In this document: positions 17,141 through 26,150 of the stretch, piece after piece
Layout of the letters: each line of letters begins with the position of its first letter
Position numbering within the stretch: the stretch's first letter is position 1
Source of the DNA: Paenibacillus oleatilyticus
GTDB taxonomy: Bacteria > Bacillota > Bacilli > Paenibacillales > NBRC-103111
Direction: 5' to 3'
DNA length: 64,000 nucleotides
Assembly (NCBI RefSeq): GCF_018998565.1
Contig: NZ_JAHNZO010000001.1
Coordinates: forward strand, 511,774 to 575,773
Program-made: the position numbers and the translations under genes
Notes under the pieces: model-generated
The model's input: only the letters and a program-made list of their open reading frames with translations
Told to the model about the DNA's origin: nothing
Database searches by the model: none

Positions 17141-18163
17141 TCAGGCTCTGGCCTTAAATAACAAATATACAAAATACGGCACGCCGATAATTGATATGAC
17201 AATGCCGACAGGCAGTTCGGCGGGCGAAAATACTGTCTTCGCAATAAAGTCCGATACGACGACCAGCGCCATGCCGATCAGGCCGCAGACGGGAACCATA
17301 CGGACGTGCCGGATGCCCACAAGACGTCTGGCGATATGAGGCGCCATGAGGCCGACGAAGCCGATCCCGCCCGACACGCTGACGCAGGCGCTCACAAGCC
17401 CGATGCTGCCGAGCAGCAGGATCATGCGTTCCTTTTCCACAGCGACGCCCAAGCTTCTGACGCTGTTCTCCTCCAGCTGGAGCAAGTCCAGAACGTACGA
17501 TCTGCGCACGATGACGGGTATAAGAACGACCAGCCACGGGAGCATCGCGACGATAAACTTCCAGTTGGCGTTGTAGATGCTGCCGGTCATCCAGACCGTG
17601 GCCATCTCGAAGTCGGACGGATTCATTTTCAGGCTGATATACATGGCAACCGCGCCGAGTCCGGAAGCGGTCGCGATACCCACCAGAAGGACGCGCTGCG
17701 GGTCCAGCTTGCCATCCTTCCAGGCGAACAGGTACAGAAACGCGGCCGTGGTCAGACCGCCGGCCCAACCGAACAACGGCATCGCCATCGTGGAGAACCA
17801 GCCCGCCCCCTTGATTTGCCCGCTGAAAAAAAACATAAAGATGACGACAGCCGCGCCCGCTCCGGCGTTGATGCCCAAAATTCCCGGATCGGCCAGCCCG
17901 TTCCGCGTGACGCCTTGGATCGCCGCGCCGGCCACGCCCAGCCCCAAGCCGACCAACGCGGCAATAACGATCCGGGGCAGCCGGAAATCGAAGATGACCA
18001 GGTCGTGCTCGGGCTGCGGGTCGATCCGAAGCAGCGTTCGAACGATATCGCCCACCGTCATGTCGAAGGCTCCGTTCGTCAGAGACAGGTAGGCGGCCGT
18101 GACGATCAGCGCGACCCCTCCGAGCAGCACCGCCATGTACTTGCCGGTTGATTGATTACGCAC
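17141..18163 (-). CDS. feuC: Ferric siderophore ABC permease (FecCD family, FeuC-like)
   Basis: 340 residues with about nine or ten membrane segments. FecCD features: RLPRIVIAALVGLGLGVAGAAIQGVTRNGLADPGILGINAGAGAAVV near the N-terminus, and the GFVGLMAPHIARRLVGIRHVRMVPVCGLIGMALVV block late in the protein. It overlaps the partner permease by eight bases and its stop overlaps the esterase frame. The pair forms the channel for the lipoprotein encoded at 19192. No ATPase gene is present, as in the B. subtilis feu locus, which borrows YusV. Confidence 0.92.
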   Translation of the reverse strand: MRNQSTGKYMAVLLGGVALIVTAAYLSLTNGAFDMTVGDIVRTLLRIDPQPEHDLVIFDFRLPRIVIAALVGLGLGVAGAAIQGVTRNGLADPGILGINAGAGAAVVIFMFFFSGQIKGAGWFSTMAMPLFGWAGGLTTAAFLYLFAWKDGKLDPQRVLLVGIATASGLGAVAMYISLKMNPSDFEMATVWMTGSIYNANWKFIVAMLPWLVVLIPVIVRRSYVLDLLQLEENSVRSLGVAVEKERMILLLGSIGLVSACVSVSGGIGFVGLMAPHIARRLVGIRHVRMVPVCGLIGMALVVVSDFIAKTVFSPAELPVGIVISIIGVPYFVYLLFKARA

Positions 18164-19166
18164 GCTGTTCCCCTCCCTTCTTCCGGATCAGATACAGAAA
18201 GAAAGGAACCCCGACCAAGGACGTCACGACGCCGATCGGCATCTCGAACGGATAGTTCATGAAGCGGCTTGCGACATCGCACAAGGCAAGAAATACCCCG
18301 CCCAGCACACCGGCGCACGGCACGATCCACCGGTAATCGAGGCCGACGAGAAAACGGGTAATATGCGGGACGATCAAGCCGACGAAAGCGATCTTGCCGG
18401 CCAGCGCCACGGAAACGCCCGTAAGCAAAATGACGGCAAGCATCGCGACCACTTTAACGATCAGCGTCCGCTGTCCGAGGCTGACCGCCACTTCTTCGCC
18501 TAAGGAAAGAATCGACACGGATTTCGAGATGAGCAGCGCAAGCACGACCCCGACCACGGCAAAAGGAATCGCCAGCTTGATCAGATTCGGGTCCATCTGA
18601 TGCAGGCGGGCGTTATACCAAAAGCCGATTTTTTGCGAAACTTGAAAATACGTCGAGAACGCGGTCGCCATGCTGCCGAGAAACGTTCCGATCACGGTGC
18701 CCGTCACCGCCAGCCGGACCGGAGACATCCCGCCCGGCAGAAGGGACGCCAGTCCGAAGACAAGCCCTACGCCGAACGCCGAGCCGATGAACGAATACAC
18801 GATCATTTCGATCGAAGAAGAGCCGGGCAGCGCGATCATGCAGACCGTAATGGCGAATACCGAGCCGTCGGTCACCCCCATGATCGAAGGGGATGCAAGG
18901 TAGTTCCTTGTCATCCCCTGCATGAGCGCTCCCGACATCGCCAGGAAAGCGCCGATGAGCAGCGCTCCGACCGCGCGCGGGACGCGGGAGTGCATCACGA
19001 TTTGATGATTGACGTTGCCCGGGTCGAAATTGGCGAACGCCCCCCAGAGCGTGCCTGCATCGATCGTTTTGGAGCCGAAACGGACGGATAAAATGATCGA
19101 GAGGACGATCGCAACCGGCGAAAGCCATAAGATCCACGCCGGGTGAAGCTTGTATGCTTGTTTCAT
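18156..19166 (-). CDS. feuB: Ferric siderophore ABC permease (FecCD family, FeuB-like)
   Basis: 336 residues, multi-spanning. Signatures SRVPRAVGALLIGAFLAMSGALMQGMTRNYLASPSIMGVTDGSVF and GKIAFVGLIVPHITRFLVGLDYRWIVPCAG are those of FecCD permeases. It starts 25 bases after the binding-protein gene and overlaps the second permease. Gene order on the minus strand (btr, binding protein, this permease, second permease, esterase) matches the feu bacillibactin/enterobactin uptake locus of Bacillus. Confidence 0.92.
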   Translation of the reverse strand: MKQAYKLHPAWILWLSPVAIVLSIILSVRFGSKTIDAGTLWGAFANFDPGNVNHQIVMHSRVPRAVGALLIGAFLAMSGALMQGMTRNYLASPSIMGVTDGSVFAITVCMIALPGSSSIEMIVYSFIGSAFGVGLVFGLASLLPGGMSPVRLAVTGTVIGTFLGSMATAFSTYFQVSQKIGFWYNARLHQMDPNLIKLAIPFAVVGVVLALLISKSVSILSLGEEVAVSLGQRTLIVKVVAMLAVILLTGVSVALAGKIAFVGLIVPHITRFLVGLDYRWIVPCAGVLGGVFLALCDVASRFMNYPFEMPIGVVTSLVGVPFFLYLIRKKGGEQRA

Positions 19167-19191
19167 GGTTTGTCGGCTCGCCTGCCTGGAA

Positions 19192-20187
19192 TCAGGAGGC
19201 CAGCTTTTCCACAGCTGCTTTCAGGAATTGAATTTTGCTCCACGAGGTGCCGCCCTGCCCCAGCGGATCGACGACGTTGACGAATACTTTGCCGTTTTTC
19301 ACCGCATTGATGCTCTGCCAGATCGGATTTTTCTGCAGATCCTCCAGCGCCTTCGGCGTGTCTTTGTTTTCGTCCTCGGAGAACTGCAGGAAAATGTAAT
19401 CCGGGTTCATTTCGCTGAATTTCTCGATCGAGATGAGCTCCTGCGCCTTCGCCGCCTTCACTTCCGGAGGAGCCGTAAAGCCGAGATCGGCATACAGCGA
19501 CGCGTTGAAGAACACGCCTTCGGGATAAATGTACAGGTTGCCGGTCCGGACTCTCAGGGAGACGACCTTCTTGTCTTTCAAGCGATCGCCGAGCTTCGCT
19601 TTGGCTGCCGTCACATCTTCCTTATATTTTTGCAGCACCTGCTTGGCCTGTTCCTGCTTGCCGGTCAGCTCGCCCAGCAGCAGCAGATTGGCTTCCCAGT
19701 TCGTCGAAATATGCGACACCGGGAACGTCGGCGCGACTTTCGCCAGCTTCTCCGCCATTTCCGGCGGGAACTTCGAAGAGCCCAGAATGACGTCCGGCTT
19801 CATCTTCAAAATGCCTTCGATATTCGGCTGCATTTTTTCGCCGGTGCTTTCCACGCCTTGCGTGATGCTTTCGAACATCTTCGGAAATTTGCCGCCTACG
19901 GTAATCGCGCCGACCGGCTTCACGCCAAGCACCAGCGCATCCTCCATCGCTTCCATCGCGCCCGCGATGACGATTCGGTCCGTTTTGCCGGGCACCGTGT
20001 AATCCTTGCCGAGATATTTGATCGTTTTGGTCGCCGGAGCCGCGGCGTCTTTGGCCGCTGCCGCCGGTTTCTCCGTTCCTGCCGAAGCGGCCGGCTGCTC
20101 TTTCCCCTGACCTGCCGTGCCGCAAGCGGACAAGGCAAGCGCCAGCAGCACCGCAGCTCCTATTCCTGACCATCTGCGTTTCAACAT
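19192..20187 (-). CDS. feuA: Ferric siderophore-binding lipoprotein (FeuA-like)
   Basis: 331 residues. The signal peptide ends in the lipobox LALSACG (Cys22), followed by an Ala/Lys-rich tether of about 35 residues and a class III periplasmic-binding fold (about 55-330): GKTDRIVIAGAMEAMEDALVLGVKPVGAI, PNIEGILKMKPDVILGSSKF and DYIFLQFSEDE. FeuA-type proteins bind iron-catecholates at the membrane. A Fur box and a -10 without a good -35 lie just upstream, which fits repression by Fur and activation by the Btr-like regulator. Confidence 0.92.
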   Translation of the reverse strand: MLKRRWSGIGAAVLLALALSACGTAGQGKEQPAASAGTEKPAAAAKDAAAPATKTIKYLGKDYTVPGKTDRIVIAGAMEAMEDALVLGVKPVGAITVGGKFPKMFESITQGVESTGEKMQPNIEGILKMKPDVILGSSKFPPEMAEKLAKVAPTFPVSHISTNWEANLLLLGELTGKQEQAKQVLQKYKEDVTAAKAKLGDRLKDKKVVSLRVRTGNLYIYPEGVFFNASLYADLGFTAPPEVKAAKAQELISIEKFSEMNPDYIFLQFSEDENKDTPKALEDLQKNPIWQSINAVKNGKVFVNVVDPLGQGGTSWSKIQFLKAAVEKLAS

Positions 20188-20207
20188 CTTGCTAATCCCC
20201 TCTCATT

Positions 20208-20233
20208 GATAACGATTCTCATTTGCGATTATA
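20208..20233 (-). promoter_or_regulatory. Fur box and -10 of the feu operon
   Basis: GATAACGATTCTCATTTGC at 20208-20226 closely matches the Fur consensus. TATAAT on the minus strand lies at 20233-20228, so the box covers the transcription start. No good -35 is seen, as expected for an AraC-activated promoter. Confidence 0.75.
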
Positions 20234-20272
20234 AACTACCCTCCCCCCTTAAACCATGGACGATTTCCGGAG

Positions 20273-21931
20273 TCACTTTGGACAATTGTCGGAAAACAGA
20301 TGCAGCGCCGCATCGACGATCCGATCGTGGGCAGTGGCGGAATATTCGTGCCACGGGTCGGAAGGAATGCGGTGCGCCCGTTGCTTCCGGACCGCTTTCA
20401 AATCCTGCCATGCAGGAGCGCCGCTTAACCGCTTGGCGTGAGCCAGAGATTCCGGCTCCTGGCGAACGAGCAGCAGCAGGCGGTCCGCGTCGATCTCCGC
20501 CAAGTCTTCCAGCGTAATCGGCTCATTGAGAACGGTGCGGCCAACCGGGCAAGCCGGCTTCACTTGCAGGTCGCCGTACAGCACTTCCCGCATGCTCCGG
20601 TTGCTGAACACATGGCATTCGTCCTTATAAATGCGCAGGATCAGAACCGTATCGTCCCCCGCCTCGCGGGCAAGCCGTTCCCGAACGGACTCCACCTTCC
20701 GGTCGTACTCTCTCAGCCACAGCTCCGCCTCCTTCGACGCTCCGAGAAACTCTGCCGTAAACTGCAGCTGTTCCCGCCAGTTCTTCTCGGCCCACGGCAC
20801 CTGCAGGAGCGGAGCGATCTGCTTCAGCTTATCCTGTTCTTCCTCGTCCAGCCCGGTGCGGCACAGAATAACGTCCGGACGCGCTTTGCGCAGCGTGTCG
20901 ATATTTGTTTCCCAATCCATATTGTTGCGGTAGGCGCTGAGATGAACGGGAATATCGTTGCGGTACGTTTCGTAGTAGTAGGCCGTCCACTTCGGATGAA
21001 GCGGTGCGGCATAAGGCAGCATCCGCAGCGCTACAAGCTGGCCGGTGATGGCCGAGCTGTAGGCGGCTATCTTGCGGCTGCGGTTCTTCATATACACCGT
21101 CGGCGATACGCCGACTTCCTGTTTGAACTTTCGACTTAAATAAAACTCGTCGCTGTAGCCGACCTGCTGGGCGATGTCCCGCAGCCTGACGTTCGAACCG
21201 GCCATCAACTGCTTGGCCCGCGTCATGCGCAGCTCCGTCAAGTAATCGATGGCGCTGCTGCCGTACGTTTTTTTGAACAGCTCCACGTAGTATTTGGGAC
21301 TGACCCCAGCCATCCGGGCGAGCTGCTCGATCGACAAGCTTTCGTTGAAATGACGCTCCATATAGTCTTTCGTCCGCCGGATGGCGGCTTCCGAATCTTT
21401 TCTCGAGGAAAGCCCGACATTTTTCATGACGCCATAGATCAGTTCGCGGAAGGCAAGGCGGGCGCGCGGACGTCCGACGTCCTCACCGCTCTGCCAACGG
21501 CGGTTCACGGCGTCGCATAGTGTAATCATCTGCGCGGCGGGAATCATCGGAATTTCGTCCTGCACCCAGAACAAGCCTTGTTCCTTCTCGAACCGGAGCT
21601 GTCCCTCGTCCTCGTCCTCTTCCGTCTCCCGGTACAAGTCGAACCGGAACAAAAACAGGCTCAACCCTTCCGCCGTATCTGAAGCGGCGCCGAACGTCTG
21701 GCCCGGAGAGCACACATAAGCGGTATCCTGGCGGAGCCGGCCTTCCTTCCGGTCCACGATCAACCGCCCGTGTCCCTTCGTCACCGCAAGCAGAACGTAC
21801 GAATTCGCGAGCTGCTGCTCCATGCGCCATTCGCCGTCCCCTTTGACCGCTTCGACGTCCCGAAGCTTCCAGTATGTACCGTCCAGCCAAGTGACCACCC
21901 GATCTCCCGGTTCCGTGATGCCTGGATTCAT
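20273..21931 (-). CDS. btr: AraC-type regulator fused to a siderophore-binding domain (Btr-like)
   Basis: About 552 residues from ATG 21931 (a GTG at 21943 is an alternative). Three parts are visible: an N-terminal cupin-like AraC ligand domain (about 1-170), two AraC helix-turn-helix units (about 185-290, ESLSIEQLARMAGVSPKYYVELFKKTYG and VRLRDIAQQVGYSDEFYLSRKFKQEVGVSP), and a C-terminal ferric-siderophore-binding domain (about 305-550, RKARPDVILCRTGLDEEEQDKLKQIAPLL). The same architecture occurs in Btr (YbbB) of B. subtilis, which activates feuA when loaded with ferric siderophore. Its own promoter carries a Fur box. Confidence 0.88.
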   Translation of the reverse strand: MNPGITEPGDRVVTWLDGTYWKLRDVEAVKGDGEWRMEQQLANSYVLLAVTKGHGRLIVDRKEGRLRQDTAYVCSPGQTFGAASDTAEGLSLFLFRFDLYRETEEDEDEGQLRFEKEQGLFWVQDEIPMIPAAQMITLCDAVNRRWQSGEDVGRPRARLAFRELIYGVMKNVGLSSRKDSEAAIRRTKDYMERHFNESLSIEQLARMAGVSPKYYVELFKKTYGSSAIDYLTELRMTRAKQLMAGSNVRLRDIAQQVGYSDEFYLSRKFKQEVGVSPTVYMKNRSRKIAAYSSAITGQLVALRMLPYAAPLHPKWTAYYYETYRNDIPVHLSAYRNNMDWETNIDTLRKARPDVILCRTGLDEEEQDKLKQIAPLLQVPWAEKNWREQLQFTAEFLGASKEAELWLREYDRKVESVRERLAREAGDDTVLILRIYKDECHVFSNRSMREVLYGDLQVKPACPVGRTVLNEPITLEDLAEIDADRLLLLVRQEPESLAHAKRLSGAPAWQDLKAVRKQRAHRIPSDPWHEYSATAHDRIVDAALHLFSDNCPK

Positions 21932-21953
21932 AAGCTTGTGCACCGCCCTATAT

Positions 21954-22009
21954 GATAATGATTCTCAATACATTTTTTGAAGTATACCAAAAAGCTACCC
22001 CCTTGTCGA
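21954..22009 (-). promoter_or_regulatory. Promoter and Fur box of the btr-like gene
   Basis: On the minus strand TCGACA (22009-22004), a 17-base spacer and TATACT (21986-21981) form a good housekeeping promoter. A Fur box GATAATGATTCTCAATACA (21954-21972) lies just downstream over the start site, so iron should block transcription of the activator itself. Confidence 0.75.
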
Positions 22010-22040
22010 TGAGACCGGTGTCCGGCAAAAGTAAAACAGA

Positions 22041-22080
22041 CCTTCGAGCCACCGTAAAAGTAGGATTCGAAGGCCTATTT
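22041..22080. terminator. Hairpin downstream of the SH3-repeat protein gene
   Basis: CCTTCGA (22041-22047) pairs with TCGAAGG (22067-22073). T-rich flanks occur on both sides, so it can act in either direction; its position suits the end of the minus-strand gene stopping at 22112. Confidence 0.5.
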
Positions 22081-22111
22081 TTCAGTTCGATCGTCCAATC
22101 GCAGGCGGGCT

Positions 22112-23368
22112 TTACGGCCTGACCCATTTGGCGCCCTGCCAAGTGTGGATGTAATACCAGGACTCCCCGTTGGGAGAGTTCCAAACCCGCGATGCCGTAA
22201 CGGTTTGCGGGGTAAACGTGAGCCATTTTTCCGCAGGCTGATTTTCTACATAAGGGACGTCGAACCCGATCGAGGACGCGGTAAGCTCAAGCCGTTCGCT
22301 GCTTAGCTGCACCCCGAGCTTGGCGTCATGCTCGAACTCGCCGGTCAACCGGGAGGCAATTTCCATGGACGGATTGATCCATTTTCCGACGCCCTCGCTT
22401 ACCGTAAAGTACCAGCTTCCTTTTTTCCCGATGACCTGAACCGTTTGGGCTGTTTGTTCTCCCCCCGTTTTATAGGGATCGGAAGAGAAAGCCAAAGGCG
22501 TCTGATAATAATAGAACGGAACGGGAATATCCAGCTTCAGATCGACCTGCTCCAATCCTTCAATACCAAGCCCATAGTCGTCGCTGCAGCGTATCCATCG
22601 CAGCCCGTTCGGCGTCTCGACCTGGTACCAGACACTCGGAGGAGCCATGCCGGCCAACCGGGTATATTTCGCTACAGGCTTCAACACTTGAGGGGGCAGC
22701 TTCGGCTCGTCGGCCAACGGCTTTTCAAATGGCTGACTGTACACCTCGCTCTCCCGCGCAATGGGGATCATGCCTTCAACCGGTTGGCCCGCGTAATTCT
22801 CAGCATATTGCTCCGAACGAATCCATTGCTCCCCGAGCCAGGAGGTTCGGATCAAATGCCACTTCGCCGACGTACGGCAGGGCGTGTATGGATCGCACGC
22901 ATCGATGGAGGCAACCGCCTGAACCTGCTGCGGAGAAAGACTGTACCCGGTTATTTTCATCCGGGAGTCATAAAGCGGTGTCTGGGGGTCCAGCAGAGTC
23001 AAGGTCTGTTCCTGCTTCTGCAGTTGGCCGTACTTGTACGCCCCTTCCTTCAAGTTAATCCACGCTTTGCCAAGCCACGTCTCGACCGGCACTTTGTCCA
23101 TCCTCGTAATAGAGAGCAGTTTATCGCTTTCAATCGGGGCGAGCTTCACAGACTGGTAAGCGCTGATGGAGCCGAGGACTTCATTCGGTTTCGTTTTATC
23201 ACTGGCGTACAGTTTAAAATCGTCAAGCAAAGTAATATAAGGCATCGCGCCCGGTTCGGCAAGCTTCTGATCCGCAGGCTTCTGGTCGGCACGGGCGGTC
23301 TGCGATCCCGACGGGAAGGTTACCGCTGCGGCCAGCAGCAAAATGAGCCATTTATTCATGTTGTCCAT
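22112..23368 (-). CDS. Exported protein with about five SH3-like repeats, function unknown
   Basis: 418 residues (MNKWLILL at 23359 may be the true start). A signal peptide ends near SQTARA. The rest divides into roughly five units of 65-80 residues, each with a beta-rich pattern (a hydrophobic strand, a variable loop with small polar residues, then a closing Trp): WLGKAWINL, WLGEQWIRS, NGLRWIRC, GVGKWINP and QGAKWVRP. This periodic W-[IV] ending is typical of bacterial SH3-like wall-binding modules. No catalytic motif is visible. It could be a cell-wall-binding or sensory lipid-free surface protein. It is monocistronic and stands next to a palindromic repeat. Confidence 0.75.
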   Translation of the reverse strand: MDNMNKWLILLLAAAVTFPSGSQTARADQKPADQKLAEPGAMPYITLLDDFKLYASDKTKPNEVLGSISAYQSVKLAPIESDKLLSITRMDKVPVETWLGKAWINLKEGAYKYGQLQKQEQTLTLLDPQTPLYDSRMKITGYSLSPQQVQAVASIDACDPYTPCRTSAKWHLIRTSWLGEQWIRSEQYAENYAGQPVEGMIPIARESEVYSQPFEKPLADEPKLPPQVLKPVAKYTRLAGMAPPSVWYQVETPNGLRWIRCSDDYGLGIEGLEQVDLKLDIPVPFYYYQTPLAFSSDPYKTGGEQTAQTVQVIGKKGSWYFTVSEGVGKWINPSMEIASRLTGEFEHDAKLGVQLSSERLELTASSIGFDVPYVENQPAEKWLTFTPQTVTASRVWNSPNGESWYYIHTWQGAKWVRP

Positions 23369-23439
23369 CTCCTTTTCAAAAAAACCAAAAGTTTTCCATT
23401 TTTAAACCTACCATAAAAATGGAACAATTTCCATCAGAG

Positions 23440-23645
23440 TGTTGAGAAAGTGGTCAAACGGGATTACAGAGGTAACGAAAGGATGGGGTATCCACTTCCG
23501 ACCACTCTTGTCTTCAGGAAATTTGATTGAAGCCGCTTCATAGCGGACATTTCCCGAAGACAAAGGCGGCCGCTATCGCTTCTCCAGTGGATACCCCATC
23601 TCCGTATGTTTTTCTCTATTTTTGCTTAGACCACTTTCTCAACAA
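23440..23645. repeat. Palindromic intergenic element, copy 1 (divergent)
   Basis: Perfect 16-base terminal inverted repeats TGTTGAGAAAGTGGTC (23440-23455) and its complement (23630-23645) enclose further nested arms: GATGGGGTATCCACT (23482-23496) with its exact complement (23587-23601), and TTGTCTTCAGGAAAT (23508-23522) with a one-mismatch complement (23549-23563). It shares the ends, the GGGGTAT arm and the nested plan with the copies near 38.8 and 52.6 kb, although the inner stem sequences differ. It fills most of the gap 23369-23827, which otherwise holds nothing recognisable. Confidence 0.85.
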
Positions 23646-23827
23646 GCTCATGGAATAATTTCCATACGCTCCTCCGGACCGCTCCCCTCAACCGGCTGGG
23701 GGGTTTTGCCAAAAAGTTCATTTTATCTTCACAGGAAACCGCCCCCGATAGCCCGACCGGGCTATGGGCAACCCGCTTTCCGTTCTATACAATGAGGGTG
23801 CTTGCCTGTTTTGTAAGGAGTGATGAG

Positions 23828-24211
23828 ATGAATCGTAAACGAATGCTGACGGTCCTGCTCAGCCTGCTGCTGGTTGCCGTGATGACCGCCTGCTCTACCT
23901 CCGAGCGTCCGGTCGACCCGTCGGAGGTGGAGGTCACGCTGACGACCGAGCCTTCGCCGCCCAAGGTGAACGCCGTCACCAAGTTCACCGCCACGCTAGG
24001 CGGTGTGCCGGAATCGACCAAAGCCACCCTGGCCTTCGACATTCGCAAGTCCGAAAACGATACGCTGTCGTATTTGAATGCGAAGCAGGAAGGAAGCGCG
24101 TACTCCGCGGAAAAAGAATTGAAGGAGCCGGGAACGTACACCGTCTACGTGCATCTGTACATCGGCGACCTGCACATCATCAAGAAAAAGAAGATTGAGG
24201 TCGCTTCATGA
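23828..24211 (+). CDS. Small lipoprotein with a YtkA/FixH-like domain
   Basis: 127 residues from ATG 23828, seven bases after AAGGAG. The signal peptide ends in the lipobox VAVMTACST. The remaining hundred residues form a beta-sandwich-like region (VEVTLTTEPSPPKVNAVTKFTATLGGVPESTKATLAFDIRK to the closing KKKIEVAS) resembling YtkA-like/FixH-like domains found near copper and cytochrome oxidase genes. It overlaps nosD by four bases and is thus part of the nos-type operon; a role in copper handling is inferred from position only. Confidence 0.65.
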   Translation: MNRKRMLTVLLSLLLVAVMTACSTSERPVDPSEVEVTLTTEPSPPKVNAVTKFTATLGGVPESTKATLAFDIRKSENDTLSYLNAKQEGSAYSAEKELKEPGTYTVYVHLYIGDLHIIKKKKIEVAS

Positions 24212-25581
24212 GCCGCAACCGCATCCGCAGCCTGATGCCGCCCGGGTCCGTCCTGCGCGCCGCGCTGCTGGCGTTCTCGCTCGCGGTGCTGCCGTCCACG
24301 GCGGTCTGCGCAGCAAGCAGCGGCAACAATGGAAGCAGCGGGAAGGAACTCCCGCTCCAGCAGCTCATTGACGAAGCGCCGCCGGGCGGCACGCTAAAGC
24401 TGGCGGCGGGGACCTACCGGGGGCCCGCCGTCGTCGCGAAGCCGCTGCGGATCGAAGGCGCGGGCGGAGCGCAGATCGTCAACGAGTCGGATCAGCCGGC
24501 GGTAGAGCTTCGTGCCGACCGCTCCGCGTTAGCGGGTCTGGCGATCCGGGACACGGGAGCGAAGACTACGGCGGCCGTGCTGCTTTCCGGCGCCGAAGGC
24601 ACGCTGGAGGATCTGCGGATCGAGACGGTGTCCTCCGGCATTCATCTGCGAGACGCGAGCCGCAACAAGATCAGCCGTACAACGGTGGGTTGGGCGGGGC
24701 CGGACGTCAAGATAACGGAGAAAGGCAACGGCATCGACCTGTACGCCTCCCATGACAACGTGATCGCAGGCAACACCGTCACCGGTATGCACGATGCCAT
24801 CTACATCGAGAACAGCAACGGCATCCGGGTAGAACAGAACGAGGTGAACGAGTCCCGGTACGGCGTGCATTTCATGTACGTCAACGACTCGTCGATCCGG
24901 GGCAACACCGGGGCGCGCAACATCACCGGAGCGATGGTGATGGCCGTCAAAAGCGTGGAGGTCTCGGGCAACACGTTCGTCAAGCAGAGCGAGAACGTCA
25001 ACTCCCAGGGCCTGCTGCTGTTCGACGCGAGCGATTCCGTCTTCGCGGACAACCGTCTGGAGGGCAACCGCGTCGGCATCTACGTCGAGCAAGCGCAGAA
25101 AAACGTGCTGGAGCGCAACCGGGTGACCGTGAACTACGTAGGCCTGCAGCTCAAAGAATCCGAGAACAACCGGTTTCAGGGCAACGATTTTCAGGGCAAT
25201 GTCATCCCGGCGGAAGCGACGGACAGCCAGAATAACGACGTGAAAGGCAACTATTGGGACAGCTTCCAAGGCGTCGATCTGGACGGAGACGGGTTCAGCG
25301 ATATGCCGTATGCGATCAATCCTTTTTTTCAAAAGATGACCAAAACGACTCCGCCGTTCCAGCTGTTCTTCCAGTCGCCCGGCATGGCGTTTCTGGAAGG
25401 CATGCTGACCTCGTCCAAACAAGCTTGGACAACCGACCGGGCACCGGCGATGAAGCCTTACGCAGCGGACGCCTACCGTCTGCCGGCCGGATCTGAAACG
25501 GCAGGAACGCTAATCGTCAGCCTCCTCCTGCTGGGGAGTGCAGTAACAACCATATTCGTAACGGGGGTTCGAAGAAAATGA
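24208..25581 (+). CDS. nosD: NosD-type copper-processing protein
   Basis: 457 residues: signal peptide (to about 35), a right-handed beta-helix of CASH repeats over about 50-390 (recurring N-x-I-x-G/GN units such as SHDNVIAGNTVTGMHDAIYIENSNGIRVEQNEV, and VHFMYVNDSSIRGNTGARN), the NosD-specific KGNYWDSFQGVDLDGDGFSDMPYAINPFF, and a C-terminal membrane anchor near 435-452. NosD works outside the membrane with the NosYF ABC transporter in delivering or processing sulfur/copper for the CuZ centre of nitrous oxide reductase. Here nosL, nosY and nosF follow with overlaps, but no nosZ is in the window. Confidence 0.88.
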   Translation: MSRNRIRSLMPPGSVLRAALLAFSLAVLPSTAVCAASSGNNGSSGKELPLQQLIDEAPPGGTLKLAAGTYRGPAVVAKPLRIEGAGGAQIVNESDQPAVELRADRSALAGLAIRDTGAKTTAAVLLSGAEGTLEDLRIETVSSGIHLRDASRNKISRTTVGWAGPDVKITEKGNGIDLYASHDNVIAGNTVTGMHDAIYIENSNGIRVEQNEVNESRYGVHFMYVNDSSIRGNTGARNITGAMVMAVKSVEVSGNTFVKQSENVNSQGLLLFDASDSVFADNRLEGNRVGIYVEQAQKNVLERNRVTVNYVGLQLKESENNRFQGNDFQGNVIPAEATDSQNNDVKGNYWDSFQGVDLDGDGFSDMPYAINPFFQKMTKTTPPFQLFFQSPGMAFLEGMLTSSKQAWTTDRAPAMKPYAADAYRLPAGSETAGTLIVSLLLLGSAVTTIFVTGVRRK

Positions 25582-26150
25582 AAAAGATTACTTTAAGTCT
25601 GGCCATCGTCATGATCATTCTGGTGCTATCGGCATGCGGAGCCAAAAAATACGAGCCGCAGGCCATCAACGAAGCGACGGACAAATGCGCCGTGTGCAAC
25701 ATGCAGGTGAAAGACGACCAGTTTGCCACGCAAGCGGTCCTGAAGGACGGCAAATCGCTGAAATTCGACGATATCGGCTGCTACAACGAATGGAAGAGCA
25801 AAAACGGCACCGAGCAGGTCGGAGCGACATTCGTCCGGGACTACCATTCCAAGGAATGGATCGAGCTGGAGAAGGCTTACTACGTGTACGACAAATCGTT
25901 CAAATCGCCGATGGCTTACGGCATCTATTCGTTCAAGGATAAAGCGACGGCGGAGAAGTTCATCGCGGAGAACGGAAAAGGCAAGCTGATGACGGGCTCC
26001 GAGCTGGGCTCTCATACGTGGGAACGCAATTCGGACAAGATGAAGCATATGAAAGACAGCCACAAGCCCGGCGATGAAGGCAAGCAAGACATGAAAGACG
26101 GTCATGGCGGCAGCGAAGCGAAGAAAGAAGAGCCGAAGGTCGCACACTAA
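25578..26150 (+). CDS. nosL: NosL copper chaperone lipoprotein
   Basis: 190 residues. Lipobox LVLSACG, then the NosL core with the metal-site segment KCAVCNMQVKDDQFATQAVL and KFDDIGCYNEW; the family binds Cu(I) and delivers it to NosZ. Unusual is the C-terminal tail (about 150-190), rich in His, Met, Lys and Asp (MKHMKDSHKPGDE, KDGHGG), which could hold extra copper. ATGA overlaps with nosD upstream; the stop abuts nosY. Confidence 0.9.
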   Translation: MKKITLSLAIVMIILVLSACGAKKYEPQAINEATDKCAVCNMQVKDDQFATQAVLKDGKSLKFDDIGCYNEWKSKNGTEQVGATFVRDYHSKEWIELEKAYYVYDKSFKSPMAYGIYSFKDKATAEKFIAENGKGKLMTGSELGSHTWERNSDKMKHMKDSHKPGDEGKQDMKDGHGGSEAKKEEPKVAH

